Positions 17,440 to 26,440 of a stretch of 64,000 bases of DNA are shown here, one piece after another. The DNA comes from Ruminococcus sp. JC304 (GTDB taxonomy: Bacteria > Bacillota > Clostridia > Lachnospirales > Lachnospiraceae): contig HE978651.1 of assembly GCA_000285855.2 (NCBI GenBank), positions 2,392,297 to 2,456,296 on the forward strand, written 5' to 3'. Below the pieces are notes generated by a model. That model ran no database searches. It was given only the letters and a program-made list of their open reading frames with translations, and was not told where the DNA came from. Position numbers and translations under genes: made by a program. Within the stretch, counting starts at the first letter, position 1; each line of letters starts with the position of its first letter.

Positions 17440-20400
17440 CTATTTTCCAGATTCCTTTTCAATGGAAAACATACTCTTCACATACTGCTCCTGACGAAGA
17501 TATTTTTTCAGCTGAGTCATTACCTCCTGGCTGTTATCCAATCTGCGGGCAGAAAGCATCTGATTGATCAGCTGATATTTGCTCACCGGAATGCCCTCAA
17601 CCTTGTCCATGGTGATCACACGCTCCTGAGTCTGCCAGGTTTTTTCCCCCAGCTCAGCCTTAAAATAGTAATGCAGAGTTTCACCGTAAAACAGCGTAAA
17701 GGTTTTGGTAAAAATTCCCTCATACAGATTACGCAGGGGCTCCATCTGATATTTCAGTTCTCCGCCCAGCCCAGCATCCAGAGCATAATAAAGAGTCACC
17801 TTTCCGGCCGGATCTGTATGGTACTCTACAAAGGTTTTATCATCCAGCTGATAAGGGCTCAGCATGGACGCCGGAAGCCTTTTAAAAAATGCAAATTTCA
17901 GATTTTTCTTCATACATTTCTGCAAAATCTCTTTTTCCAGAGCCAGCTGATCCTGACTTGGATTCTTCTCTCTAGAAAGTGACTCAAAGAGAGCCAGACT
18001 GCAGATAAAATTCACCGGCCATTTCTGCCTGCAGGCAGTCTCCAGTTCATTGCGCACAAAAATACTCATAGGATATTCCCGCACAAACACGCCATAAGCA
18101 ATCTGTGTCAGGTAAGCACCAATCAGATATTCTTTACCTGCATGCTTTACATAATCCTCCAGGATCTTCTCTCCTTCTTTACGATAATCAGAAGTAAACA
18201 TCAGAAGTCCCAGAAGCTTTTCTTCCAATTCATAGGTATCCATATCAAAGCCATGAGCACTTTTCCACACTGACAGCAGCTCATCCAATGGTCCAAATCG
18301 ATAATCCATAAGATATTTCAGGATCACCTCATCATATTTTCCCATTCTGTATACATCTGAGGCCAGAGCCAGAAGCTCTTCATCCTCAGCCATCTCACAT
18401 TTGGTAAGCATTCTGCTGGTAAGTCTCAGCAGGCTTTCCGGGCGGATTCCCTCATATCCGGATTCCTCGATCACAGACATGGCCTGAGAATAAAGCCCCC
18501 TGGATATCAGCACCTCCAGAAGCTGTATCCTGTCTGCTGCCGCATATTCCTGATAATCAAGCTTTTTCAGATATTCCTCCTGATCTCCTGCAGGGTTTTC
18601 CTCCCCATAATACTTCAGCAGACTTCTCCGGATTTCTGTCCGGTATCCTTCAGAAAATGCTTTCATCTTGGCAGCTTCCTGATATAATTCCAGATTATCC
18701 CTTCCTAACTCTGCATTCACACAGTAATGAAGCAGAACCCCCGGCTCTCTTATGCCCAGGGACAGAACCTTTTCCATAAGCTCCCGTTCATCAAAAAGCT
18801 TCTTAACATTGTAATCTACCGTTGCATAATAACGTCTCTGTTTTTCATCCTGGAAAAGGATCACTGCATCCTCTGTATAAATCCTTGGATATGCAACTCC
18901 CTGCACACAGGGATAGACTTCCTCCATAGAGAATTTATCATGACGTACGATCACCGTGCGGATTTTTTTATCATCACAGTACAACCTGCAGGTAAACATT
19001 TTCCCTGCGATCAGCTCTGCCTGTTCCCTGTTCTCCGGTTCTGTGAGAAATTCCTGATAAAGTACTGCGTAATTCTCATCCATCCGGCCCTCTGCTGCCT
19101 TTTTACCGGCAAATTCAGCCATACTCTCCCGATAGTCCCTATAGGTTTCCGGCTGTACGACCTTATTTCCCACAATACTTGCATAAATAAAGGCTTTTTT
19201 ATCATCGCCTAGGGAATTATTATTATAGGTAAAATACATCAGAAGAGGCTTTGGCAGCTCTCTCTGATAGGAGGTATCCATTGTCTCCACATAATATTCA
19301 TACAATCTGGTAAGCCTGAGCCCTCGCTCAACAGCCAGAGCAAACCAGCGGAAATAGATTCGTTCTCTCGGATTTCCCAACATAATATAACGGCAGATCG
19401 CTTCCAGGGTATCATCTGCCGGAAAAGCTTCATAACCTGCTGCCAGGGCACGGTACATGCTTGGACAGAAGTTTTTCTCATAACCGGTCAGATAAGCAAA
19501 CCGCATTACAAGTTCCTCTGTAAGCATTTCTTCTTTTCCTGCCAGGAGAAAAACCTGAGTCCAGAAACTGCTCATTCTGTGTAACAAAGACATATCTTTA
19601 CTGATATATTTCCAGGCTTCCAGATAGAGAAGTGGATTGTGACAGCCCTTTTCAAATAATTCCTCCATCATAAACACAGCTCTGGATGGAGAATTCCTAA
19701 GCTCCTGATCCACCTGAAGCAGAATCCAGAATAGCAGGAAACTGTCCTCTCTCTGCATGGAGAAATTGCGAAGTCTGCGCACTGCCTGCTCTCTGTCTCT
19801 GTATAATCCGGTAAGGGTACAGAGATATAAGTAAGCGCCTGCCATTTCCAGATCCTCACGCAGGAAGGTCTGATCCTTAAATCTGCGCAGGATTTCCTTT
19901 GCCTGTTCTTCTTCTCCCTCCACATGGCAGAGATATGCCTCATACATCTGATATTTGGGATAATTACAGCCTTCTTCCTGAAGCTGGTTCAACAGAAAAC
20001 GGCTGCTGCTGATCCAGGTGCCCTGCTCCATTTTTCCGCAGGAATATTCCATAAAATCTTTCATTAAAGACAAACACTGCTGCTTCTCATGAAGGCTGGT
20101 CTTCAGCTGTACCTTAGGACCGCCGGATGCTGTAATTCTGTAAACCAGCTCCTGATAAGGGCTTTTTACATGAATTTCCCCGTACTGCCGTCCCTTCTGT
20201 AAAGCTTCTTTGTGGATCACATACTCAACCTGATAATATCCACCGATAAAGTCCTCATCTGTGACCACATACTTCGACACTTCCAGGAAATCTCCTCTTG
20301 CCTCAATGTCCAGTCTTAAATGTCCCCAACCATCCTTATGTACAGGAAAAGACTCTCTCACAGTCTCTGTAATTTCATAAAAACTGTTATGATCAAATTT

Positions 20401-20994
20401 TAATTCCATGTTTACCGGTTTCTTCCGTCCGGTTCCCACAAGAAACTCCTCAAGATTCTGATAAGTTACCGGCTGTCTGGAAAGCCCCTTATAAAGAGCC
20501 AGTTCCTTTGTTCCTGCATTTTTCAGAAGTTTTGGAAATCCAGGATCTGTAAAAAGACGGTAGGCTTCTTTAAAATCCTCTTTTGCAATCTTTACAAAGG
20601 AATCCATATCCGTTACAGAACCTGCCACACTGTGCATCTCTTCCTTTTCAGCCTGGATCACAAAGGGAATTCTGTACTCTCCTACATTGGTGGTAAAGCA
20701 CAGCCAGCCCTCATGTCTGTCACCCGGATTCATTCCTACACCATCTACCCCGTACTGCAGACGTATTGTAGTCCCTGTGAACTGATCTGTTCCCGGAACA
20801 ACCCGCCTGTTGGAAGATGTAATATATCCACGGATCCTCTGGTTATCTTCTGTCCCGAAATACAGTTCTCCCCTGTATACATCTCCGGCTTTCAGTGTCA
20901 CTTCAATTTTCTCTTTTGAAAAAAGAAGGCCCGGCTGCTCATATCTGAATTTTCCACTTAAGAGTTCTTCTATCGTCTTTTTCAAGTTGTTCAC
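17440..20994 (-). CDS. Large 1184-residue helical-repeat protein of unknown function (DUF5717-like)
   Basis: The N-terminal 290 residues look like two beta-sandwich domains (GDVYRGELYFGTEDNQ; EGWLCFTTNVGEYRIPFVI; GGYYQVEYVIHKEAL). Residues about 300-900 are long helical repeats with many Tyr/Leu/Glu pairs, like solenoid scaffolds. A C-terminal beta-rich part follows (KVTLYYALDAGLGGELKYQ). No signal peptide, membrane helix or catalytic motif is seen. The start is GTG at 20994 after GGGA; a sigma-A promoter lies 54 bases further upstream. It begins the three-gene operon with an actin-fold and a TPR protein. It resembles, from memory, the Lachnospiraceae family DUF5717. No function is assigned. 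Confidence 0.82.
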   Translation of the reverse strand: MNNLKKTIEELLSGKFRYEQPGLLFSKEKIEVTLKAGDVYRGELYFGTEDNQRIRGYITSSNRRVVPGTDQFTGTTIRLQYGVDGVGMNPGDRHEGWLCFTTNVGEYRIPFVIQAEKEEMHSVAGSVTDMDSFVKIAKEDFKEAYRLFTDPGFPKLLKNAGTKELALYKGLSRQPVTYQNLEEFLVGTGRKKPVNMELKFDHNSFYEITETVRESFPVHKDGWGHLRLDIEARGDFLEVSKYVVTDEDFIGGYYQVEYVIHKEALQKGRQYGEIHVKSPYQELVYRITASGGPKVQLKTSLHEKQQCLSLMKDFMEYSCGKMEQGTWISSSRFLLNQLQEEGCNYPKYQMYEAYLCHVEGEEEQAKEILRRFKDQTFLREDLEMAGAYLYLCTLTGLYRDREQAVRRLRNFSMQREDSFLLFWILLQVDQELRNSPSRAVFMMEELFEKGCHNPLLYLEAWKYISKDMSLLHRMSSFWTQVFLLAGKEEMLTEELVMRFAYLTGYEKNFCPSMYRALAAGYEAFPADDTLEAICRYIMLGNPRERIYFRWFALAVERGLRLTRLYEYYVETMDTSYQRELPKPLLMYFTYNNNSLGDDKKAFIYASIVGNKVVQPETYRDYRESMAEFAGKKAAEGRMDENYAVLYQEFLTEPENREQAELIAGKMFTCRLYCDDKKIRTVIVRHDKFSMEEVYPCVQGVAYPRIYTEDAVILFQDEKQRRYYATVDYNVKKLFDERELMEKVLSLGIREPGVLLHYCVNAELGRDNLELYQEAAKMKAFSEGYRTEIRRSLLKYYGEENPAGDQEEYLKKLDYQEYAAADRIQLLEVLISRGLYSQAMSVIEESGYEGIRPESLLRLTSRMLTKCEMAEDEELLALASDVYRMGKYDEVILKYLMDYRFGPLDELLSVWKSAHGFDMDTYELEEKLLGLLMFTSDYRKEGEKILEDYVKHAGKEYLIGAYLTQIAYGVFVREYPMSIFVRNELETACRQKWPVNFICSLALFESLSREKNPSQDQLALEKEILQKCMKKNLKFAFFKRLPASMLSPYQLDDKTFVEYHTDPAGKVTLYYALDAGLGGELKYQMEPLRNLYEGIFTKTFTLFYGETLHYYFKAELGEKTWQTQERVITMDKVEGIPVSKYQLINQMLSARRLDNSQEVMTQLKKYLRQEQYVKSMFSIEKESGK

Positions 20995-21047
20995 CTATAT
21001 TTCCCTGTTCATCATAATTTATCACTGTCAAATAACCTTATCTGTTT

Positions 21048-21076
21048 ATTATACACCACAACCGCAACCTGTGCAA
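21048..21076 (-). promoter_or_regulatory. Sigma-A promoter of the DUF5717/DUF5716/TPR operon
   Basis: Minus strand: TTGCAC (21076-21071), 17-base spacer, TATAAT (21053-21048). Confidence 0.75.
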
Positions 21077-21115
21077 TATTTGGCTTGACCGGATGTTTTT
21101 AACCTTGCGAACACC

Positions 21116-21142
21116 GTTACTGTAAACGGAGTGAACAGTAAC
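21116..21142. repeat. 27-bp dispersed palindrome, copy 4
   Basis: GTTACTG...CAGTAAC, in the opposite orientation (centre reads AACGGAGTGAA). No flanking direct repeat is visible here, unlike the other copies. It lies between two divergent promoters. Confidence 0.75.
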
Positions 21143-21160
21143 GAATTTGTAATTTAGCAA

Positions 21161-21189
21161 TTGACAAACCTATTTTTCAAGTTTATAAT
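21161..21189 (+). promoter_or_regulatory. Sigma-A promoter of the thrS T-box leader
   Basis: Perfect consensus: TTGACA (21161-21166), 17-base spacer, TATAAT (21184-21189). Confidence 0.85.
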
Positions 21190-21195
21190 CAGTGG

Positions 21196-21463
21196 CAGAA
21201 AAGATAAGAAAGCTTAAAACGTTGAAGAGAAGAGTAAGCTGAGGAACGTTACAGAGAGAAATGCATTCCGGTGCAAGCATTTCATCGGGAAACAGCCGAA
21301 GACCACCTCTGAGTGACTTTAATACAGTCCGGTGATTCCGTTACCATCGAATGAAGTGGTTCTGAATTATTATTTTCAGTCATTCAGAACAACCGGGGTG
21401 GAACCGCGAGTAATGATATCTCGTCCCCTACAGTATTTAACCGTACTGTAGGGGATTTTTTTA
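21196..21463 (+). promoter_or_regulatory. T-box leader (tRNA-Thr sensing riboswitch) of thrS
   Basis: The leader has an AGTAAG/AGAGAGA-containing Stem I, a T-box core GGGTGGAACCGCGAG (21396-21410) that pairs with the acceptor end of uncharged tRNA, and a downstream terminator. A likely specifier is ACC (21302-21304; context GAAGACCA), a threonine codon, which agrees with thrS lying downstream. When uncharged tRNA-Thr binds, the antiterminator forms and thrS is read. The T-box core deviates slightly from UGGUACCGCG (A for U). Confidence 0.88.
21425..21463 (+). terminator. T-box attenuator terminator
   Basis: CCCCTACAGTA (21425-21435) pairs with TACTGTAGGGG (21444-21454), followed by TTTTTTT. 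It is mutually exclusive with the T-box antiterminator. Confidence 0.9.
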
Positions 21464-21579
21464 TTCTTTCTTTTCCCCCTTTGCAGTACAAAATACACTG
21501 AAAGATGATCCTCACATCCAAACAGGCAGCCGGACATCTGACAGCATACAAAGAATATATAATAAAGGAGATAATGACC

Positions 21580-23541
21580 ATGATCGTAACATTAAAAGAC
21601 GGATCAAAAAAAGAATACGCTGAAGCAAAATCAGTCATCGACATTGCTTACGACATCAGCGAAGGCCTTGCACGTGCAGCCTGTGCAGGTGAAGTAAACG
21701 GAGAAGTCGTGGACTTAAGAACAGTTCTCGACAGTGACTGCGAATTAAACATCCTGACAGCAAAAGACGAAAAAGGACTTGCAGTTCTCCGTCACACAGC
21801 ATCCCATGTACTTGCCCAGGCAGTGCAGACATTATATCCAGATGCAAAGGTTGCTATCGGACCTTCTATTGACACAGGATTCTACTATGATTTCGACTGC
21901 CCTCCATTCTCCCGTGATGACCTGGATGCAATCGAAAAAGAAATGAAAAAGATCATCAAAAAAGGCGCTAAGATCGAACGCTTCACAAAATCAAGAGAAG
22001 ATGCCATCGCATACTTCAAAGAAAAAAATGAACCATATAAAGTCGAACTGGTTGAAGACCTTCCGGAAGGCTCCGAAATCTCTTTCTATTCCCAGGGCGA
22101 CTGGACAGACCTCTGCGCAGGTCCTCACCTTATGAGCGTAAAAGGTGTAAAAGCGTTCAAGCTTCTTTCCTCTTCCAGCGCTTACTGGAGAGGCAGCGAA
22201 AAGAACGCAATGCTCACACGTATCTACGGAACCGCTTATCCTTCCAAGGATGAACTGAAAGAACATCTGGAACAGATGGAAGAAGCAAAAAGACGTGACC
22301 ACAACAAGCTTGGCCGTGAAATGAAAATTTTCACAACTGTAGACGTAATCGGACAGGGACTTCCGCTTATTATGCCAAACGGTGTGATCATAATGCAGGA
22401 GCTTCAACGCTGGATTGAAGACGAAGAGACAAAACGTGGCTATGTAAGAACAAAAACTCCGTTAATGGCAAAGAGCGACCTTTACAAGATTTCCGGACAC
22501 TGGGATCATTACAAAGACGGTATGTTCGTTCTCGGTGATGAGGAGACTGACAAGGAAGTATTTGCACTTCGTCCTATGACATGTCCGTTCCAGTATTATG
22601 TATACAAAGCAGAACAGCACAGCTACCGTGATCTGCCTCTTCGTTACGGCGAAACATCCACTCTGTTCCGTAATGAGGATTCCGGAGAAATGCACGGTCT
22701 GACACGTGTACGTCAGTTCACAATCTCCGAGGGACATCTGATCGTAAGACCTGACCAGATGGTAAAGGAATTCAAAGACTGTATCGCACTTGCACAGTAC
22801 TGCCTACAGGTTCTCGGCGTGGAGGAAGACGTAACCTATCATCTTTCCAAATGGGATCCGAACAACAGAGAGAAATACATCGGTGATGCAGAAGTGTGGA
22901 ATCAGACAGAAGCTCATATCCGCCAGATGCTTGAAGAACTGAACATTCCGTTTACAGAGGATGTTGGAGAGGCTGCTTTCTACGGACCTAAGGTTGATAT
23001 CAACGCAAAGAACGTATACGGAAAAGAAGATACAATGATCACAATTCAGTGGGATGCTCTTCTTGCTGAACAGTTCGACATGTATTATATCGACGAAAAC
23101 GGCGAAAAACAGCGTCCATACATCATCCATCGTACATCCATGGGATGCTATGAGAGAACACTGGCATGGCTCATTGAGAAATATGCAGGCATGTTCCCAA
23201 CATGGCTCTGCCCGGAACAGGTTCGTGTAATCCCGATTTCCGAGAAATTCCACGACTATGCTGCCAAAGTTGAAGCTCAGTTAAAAGAAAACGGAATCCG
23301 CTGCTCTGTTGACCAGCGTTCCGAAAAGATGGGTTACAAAATCCGTGAAGCACGTCTTGCAAGAGTTCCATACATGCTCATTGTTGGTGCCAAAGAGGAA
23401 GAAGAAGGCAAGGTTTCTGTAAGAAGCCGTTATCTTGGCGATGAAGGAATGAAAGACCTTGGTGAATTCCTTGCATCCATCAAAGAAGAGATCAAAAATA
23501 AGACAATCCGCAAGATCGAGGTTCAGGAAGAAAATAAATAA
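21580..23541 (+). CDS. thrS: Threonyl-tRNA synthetase
   Basis: This 653-residue class II synthetase charges tRNA-Thr. Domains in order: TGS (1-62), editing domain with HTASHVLAQAVQTLYP (about 72), catalytic core with the zinc Cys in RPMTCPFQYYVY and the zinc His in IHRTSMGCYER, and the anticodon-binding domain (EQVRVIPISEKFHDYA, about 545 on). I use the ATG at 21580 (MIVTLKDG), 9 bases after AGGAG; the ATG at 21574 is too close and the in-frame codon at 21505 lacks a site. Expression is controlled by the T-box leader just upstream. Confidence 0.96.
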   Translation: MIVTLKDGSKKEYAEAKSVIDIAYDISEGLARAACAGEVNGEVVDLRTVLDSDCELNILTAKDEKGLAVLRHTASHVLAQAVQTLYPDAKVAIGPSIDTGFYYDFDCPPFSRDDLDAIEKEMKKIIKKGAKIERFTKSREDAIAYFKEKNEPYKVELVEDLPEGSEISFYSQGDWTDLCAGPHLMSVKGVKAFKLLSSSSAYWRGSEKNAMLTRIYGTAYPSKDELKEHLEQMEEAKRRDHNKLGREMKIFTTVDVIGQGLPLIMPNGVIIMQELQRWIEDEETKRGYVRTKTPLMAKSDLYKISGHWDHYKDGMFVLGDEETDKEVFALRPMTCPFQYYVYKAEQHSYRDLPLRYGETSTLFRNEDSGEMHGLTRVRQFTISEGHLIVRPDQMVKEFKDCIALAQYCLQVLGVEEDVTYHLSKWDPNNREKYIGDAEVWNQTEAHIRQMLEELNIPFTEDVGEAAFYGPKVDINAKNVYGKEDTMITIQWDALLAEQFDMYYIDENGEKQRPYIIHRTSMGCYERTLAWLIEKYAGMFPTWLCPEQVRVIPISEKFHDYAAKVEAQLKENGIRCSVDQRSEKMGYKIREARLARVPYMLIVGAKEEEEGKVSVRSRYLGDEGMKDLGEFLASIKEEIKNKTIRKIEVQEENK

Positions 23542-23554
23542 ATCCTGATAGACC

Positions 23555-23614
23555 ATCCCTCTGACTGTCACATATTTCGAAAACCGTTTATGTGGTACTG
23601 TCAGAGGGATTTTT
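23555..23614 (+). terminator. Terminator after thrS
   Basis: ATCCCTCTGAC (23555-23565) pairs with GTCAGAGGGAT (23599-23609) and is followed by TTTTTC. It ends the thrS transcript before the MATE gene. Confidence 0.8.
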
Positions 23615-23645
23615 CATGATATTATCAGACAGGAGGTTATTGTCC

Positions 23646-25007
23646 ATGCAGGATAACAAAAATTTTCTGGGCACAGAACCTGTTGGAAAGCTTCTTTTAA
23701 AGCTATCCATTCCAACAGTAATTGCCCAGCTTATCAACATGCTTTATAACATTGTAGACCGTATTTATATCGGCCACATCCCGGGGGAAGGCAGTCTGGC
23801 CCTTACCGGTGTGGGAGTCTGTATGCCCATCATCATGATCGTCTCCGCATTTGCGGCACTGGTCAGTTCCGGCGGTGCACCACGGGCTTCTATCTGTATG
23901 GGAAAACAGGATAATAAATCTGCTGAGAATATATTAGGCAACTGTTTTATTCTTCAGATTATTATCTCTGTTATCCTCACTGCCATTTTATTGATCTGGG
24001 GCAGAGATTTATTACTGGCTTTTGGCGCCAGTGAAAACACCATCAGTTATGCAACCGATTATATGCATATTTACGCTTTCGGTACCTTGTTCGTACAGTT
24101 AACCCTTGGTATGAATGCATTCATCACTGCACAGGGATTTACCACATTTTCCATGGTTTCCGTCCTGATCGGTGCTGTCTGCAATATTATTCTGGATCCT
24201 GTATTTATCTTTGTTTTTCATATGGGGGTACGCGGCGCTGCACTGGCAACAGTTATCTCACAGGCGATTTCCACACTCTGGGTAGTTTTATTCCTCTGTG
24301 GCAAAAAGACACTGCTTCACCTCAGGAAAAAACATCTCCATCTGGAGGCAAAGGTCGTTCTTCCCTGTATCGCACTGGGACTTGCTGCTTTTATCATGCA
24401 GTCAAGCGAAAGTATTGTAACTGTCTGCTTCAATTCATCCCTGCTTCGGTACGGCGGTGATATTGCGGTGGGAGCCATGACCATTCTGACCAGTGTTATG
24501 CAGTTTGCCATGCTTCCTCTTCAGGGCATTGCGCAGGGAGCACAGCCAATTTCCAGTTATAATTACGGTGCCAAAAATGCAGACAGAGTAAAGAAAACGT
24601 TCCGTTTGCTTCTGATCACCTGTCTGTCATATTCTGTACTTCTCTGGGCTGCTGTACAGCTTGTTCCCAGAGTATTTGTAAGCATTTTTACTGCTGATAC
24701 AGATCTTATTGGATTTACTGCACCAATGCTGAAAATCTACTTGGGTGGTCTGTTCCTCTTCGGTATCCAGATTGCCTGCCAGATGACCTTTACCTCACTT
24801 GGAAAGGCTGTAAACTCTATTATTGTTGCTGTTGTCCGTAAATTTGTACTGCTGATCCCGCTGATCTATATTATGCCTCATATGGTACCTGATCCAACAA
24901 CAGGCGTATATATGGCAGAACCCATTGCAGATATTACTGCAGTGATCTTTACCTCTGTTTTATTTACATTTCAGTTTAAAAAGGCACTTGCAGAAATCCG
25001 GAATTAA
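23646..25007 (+). CDS. MATE-family multidrug/cation exporter
   Basis: This 453-residue membrane protein has 12 predicted helices in two similar halves (PTVIAQLINMLYNIVDRIYIG near the N-terminus, LPLQGIAQGAQPISSYNYGA in the second half). The latter is the MATE signature. It exports drugs or metabolites against Na+ or H+. The ATG at 23646 follows AGGAGG with 9-base spacing; an in-frame upstream codon at 23592 lies in the thrS terminator and is rejected. It stands alone between thrS and a convergent gene. Confidence 0.9.
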   Translation: MQDNKNFLGTEPVGKLLLKLSIPTVIAQLINMLYNIVDRIYIGHIPGEGSLALTGVGVCMPIIMIVSAFAALVSSGGAPRASICMGKQDNKSAENILGNCFILQIIISVILTAILLIWGRDLLLAFGASENTISYATDYMHIYAFGTLFVQLTLGMNAFITAQGFTTFSMVSVLIGAVCNIILDPVFIFVFHMGVRGAALATVISQAISTLWVVLFLCGKKTLLHLRKKHLHLEAKVVLPCIALGLAAFIMQSSESIVTVCFNSSLLRYGGDIAVGAMTILTSVMQFAMLPLQGIAQGAQPISSYNYGAKNADRVKKTFRLLLITCLSYSVLLWAAVQLVPRVFVSIFTADTDLIGFTAPMLKIYLGGLFLFGIQIACQMTFTSLGKAVNSIIVAVVRKFVLLIPLIYIMPHMVPDPTTGVYMAEPIADITAVIFTSVLFTFQFKKALAEIRN

Positions 25008-25037
25008 AAAATATTAAATACTGTACAAATCCATAAT

Positions 25038-25069
25038 AAGGGGTGAACATTACAAAACGTTCACCCCTT
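25038..25069. terminator. Hairpin between convergent MATE and nitronate monooxygenase genes
   Basis: AAGGGGTGAAC pairs with GTTCACCCCTT across 10 bases. There is no long U-run, but it is positioned as a bidirectional terminator. Confidence 0.6.
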
Positions 25070-25086
25070 AAATCATGCATTTCTAT

Positions 25087-25125
25087 AGTCAAACGGATAT
25101 TCACAATCCGCTTCGCTACTTGATT
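25087..25125. repeat. 39-bp dispersed hairpin repeat, copy B
   Basis: AGTCAAACGG...CTACTTGATT, about 34 of 39 positions as in copy A (11133-11171). Again it begins right after the stop of a minus-strand gene. Confidence 0.75.
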
Positions 25126-25127
25126 GA

Positions 25128-26177
25128 TTAAAACAGGTCATTAATCACTTCCTGTACTGTCTGCAAATGCTCTGCTTTCCATGCTTTTGCACCACAGAAA
25201 AGAAGTCCCTCATCTACATTTCCTTTTACTGCATTGATCAGTCCGTCAGTAATACAGTAGGGAATTTCTTTTGGGCTGCATTTTACGAGACATCCATGAC
25301 AGGGACTGTGTGGAATCTGTTCGCCGTTCATGACACGGGTCATGAATTTGTTCATAATGGCACGACCTGGCATTCCTACCGGGCTTTTTACAATGGCAAT
25401 GTCGGATTCTTTTGCTTTTAAATGAGCTTCTTTGTAGCGGATGTCTGCATCACATTCTTCTGTTGTGATAAAGCGGGTAGCTACCTGAATGCCATCAGCA
25501 CCCAGATTATCCACTTTTTGGACATCCTCTCTGTTATAGATACCACCAGCTACGATCACCGGAATTTCTGTCTCATATTTTTCTGCGTAGCTTTTTACTG
25601 TTGTGATGATTTTCTTTATTTCTTCGCTGTAGGATTCCTCGGTATATTTCTCCAGTTCTTCTTTATGAAAACCAAGGTGTCCGCCTGCCTGAGGTCCTTC
25701 GATCACTACCAAATCTGCAGTTCTTTTATATTTTCTGTCCCAGTATTTCAGGATTACTTTTGCGGATTTGTCTGTAGATACGATGGGAGCGATCTTTGTC
25801 AGACTTCCTTTTACCAGTTCCGGAAGCTCTGTGGGAAGTCCCGCGCCGGAAATAATGATGTCTGCGCCGGCTTTTACTGCAGCCTTTACGTGAGATGCAT
25901 ATTCTTTCAGTGCAACCATAATATTGTATCCTATAATTCCATCTCCTGAAATCTCACGGGCTTTTTTCATTTCAGCGGCAATGGCGCGTTCGTTGGCTGC
26001 TGCCGGATTTCTGTCGAAATCTTCTTCCCTGTAGCCGATCTGTGCAGTGGAAATAATACCAACTCCTCCTGCTTTCGCAACAGAACCTGCAAGTCTGCCA
26101 AGACTGATTCCAACTCCCATTCCCCCCTGAATTAACGGAACTCTTGTGATTTTATCTCCTATTTTGAAATTCTTCAT
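25128..26177 (-). CDS. Nitronate monooxygenase-like / FabK-like flavin enzyme
   Basis: This 349-residue TIM-barrel flavoprotein belongs to the 2-nitropropane dioxygenase/FabK family. Visible are VPLIQGGMGVGISLGRLAGSVA (N-terminal FMN-site loop), ADLVVIEGPQAGGHLGFHKE (catalytic His region) and VIVAGGIYNREDVQKVDNLG (phosphate-binding GG). A Cys-rich end, CHGCLVKCSPKEIPYC, is common in the clostridial subgroup. It may oxidise nitronates or reduce enoyl substrates; the sequence does not decide this. No fatty-acid synthesis genes are adjacent, which argues weakly against FabK. Confidence 0.85.
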   Translation of the reverse strand: MKNFKIGDKITRVPLIQGGMGVGISLGRLAGSVAKAGGVGIISTAQIGYREEDFDRNPAAANERAIAAEMKKAREISGDGIIGYNIMVALKEYASHVKAAVKAGADIIISGAGLPTELPELVKGSLTKIAPIVSTDKSAKVILKYWDRKYKRTADLVVIEGPQAGGHLGFHKEELEKYTEESYSEEIKKIITTVKSYAEKYETEIPVIVAGGIYNREDVQKVDNLGADGIQVATRFITTEECDADIRYKEAHLKAKESDIAIVKSPVGMPGRAIMNKFMTRVMNGEQIPHSPCHGCLVKCSPKEIPYCITDGLINAVKGNVDEGLLFCGAKAWKAEHLQTVQEVINDLF

Positions 26178-26295
26178 TGTGATTCTTCTCCTGTTATTTT
26201 GTTTGTGTTTTAAATATTTTGATATTCAAAGTATATCACAATATTTGTTCTTGTCAAGAGAAACCATTTTATATAGTTTTTAATACTATATAAAC

Positions 26296-26322
26296 GTTAC
26301 TGTGAACGGAGTGAACAGTAGC
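26296..26322. repeat. 27-bp dispersed palindrome, copy 5
   Basis: GTTACTG...CAGTAGC, flanked by perfect 8-bp direct repeats ATATAAAC at 26288-26295 and 26323-26330. Confidence 0.82.
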
Positions 26323-26344
26323 ATATAAACTTATAGATTTTGAC

Positions 26345-26392
26345 AAAAAATCCGCGGATATGATCAATTTATGTAATCATATCCGCGGATTT
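26345..26392 (-). terminator. Terminator downstream of the hybrid histidine kinase
   Basis: Minus strand ATCCGCGGATATGAT-type arms (26389-26376 and 26364-26351) form a perfect 14-bp stem followed by TTTTTT (26350-26345). Confidence 0.88.
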
Positions 26393-26440
26393 ATTTATTT
26401 TCATTAAATTTTCCTCATTATATTATCTTCCAACTGTTTC

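Noticed and set aside
25422-25949. 175-codon Cys/Phe-rich frame opposite the nitronate monooxygenase gene
   Set aside because: Composition (F/C/S rich) is the usual artefact of reading the opposite strand of a conserved gene.
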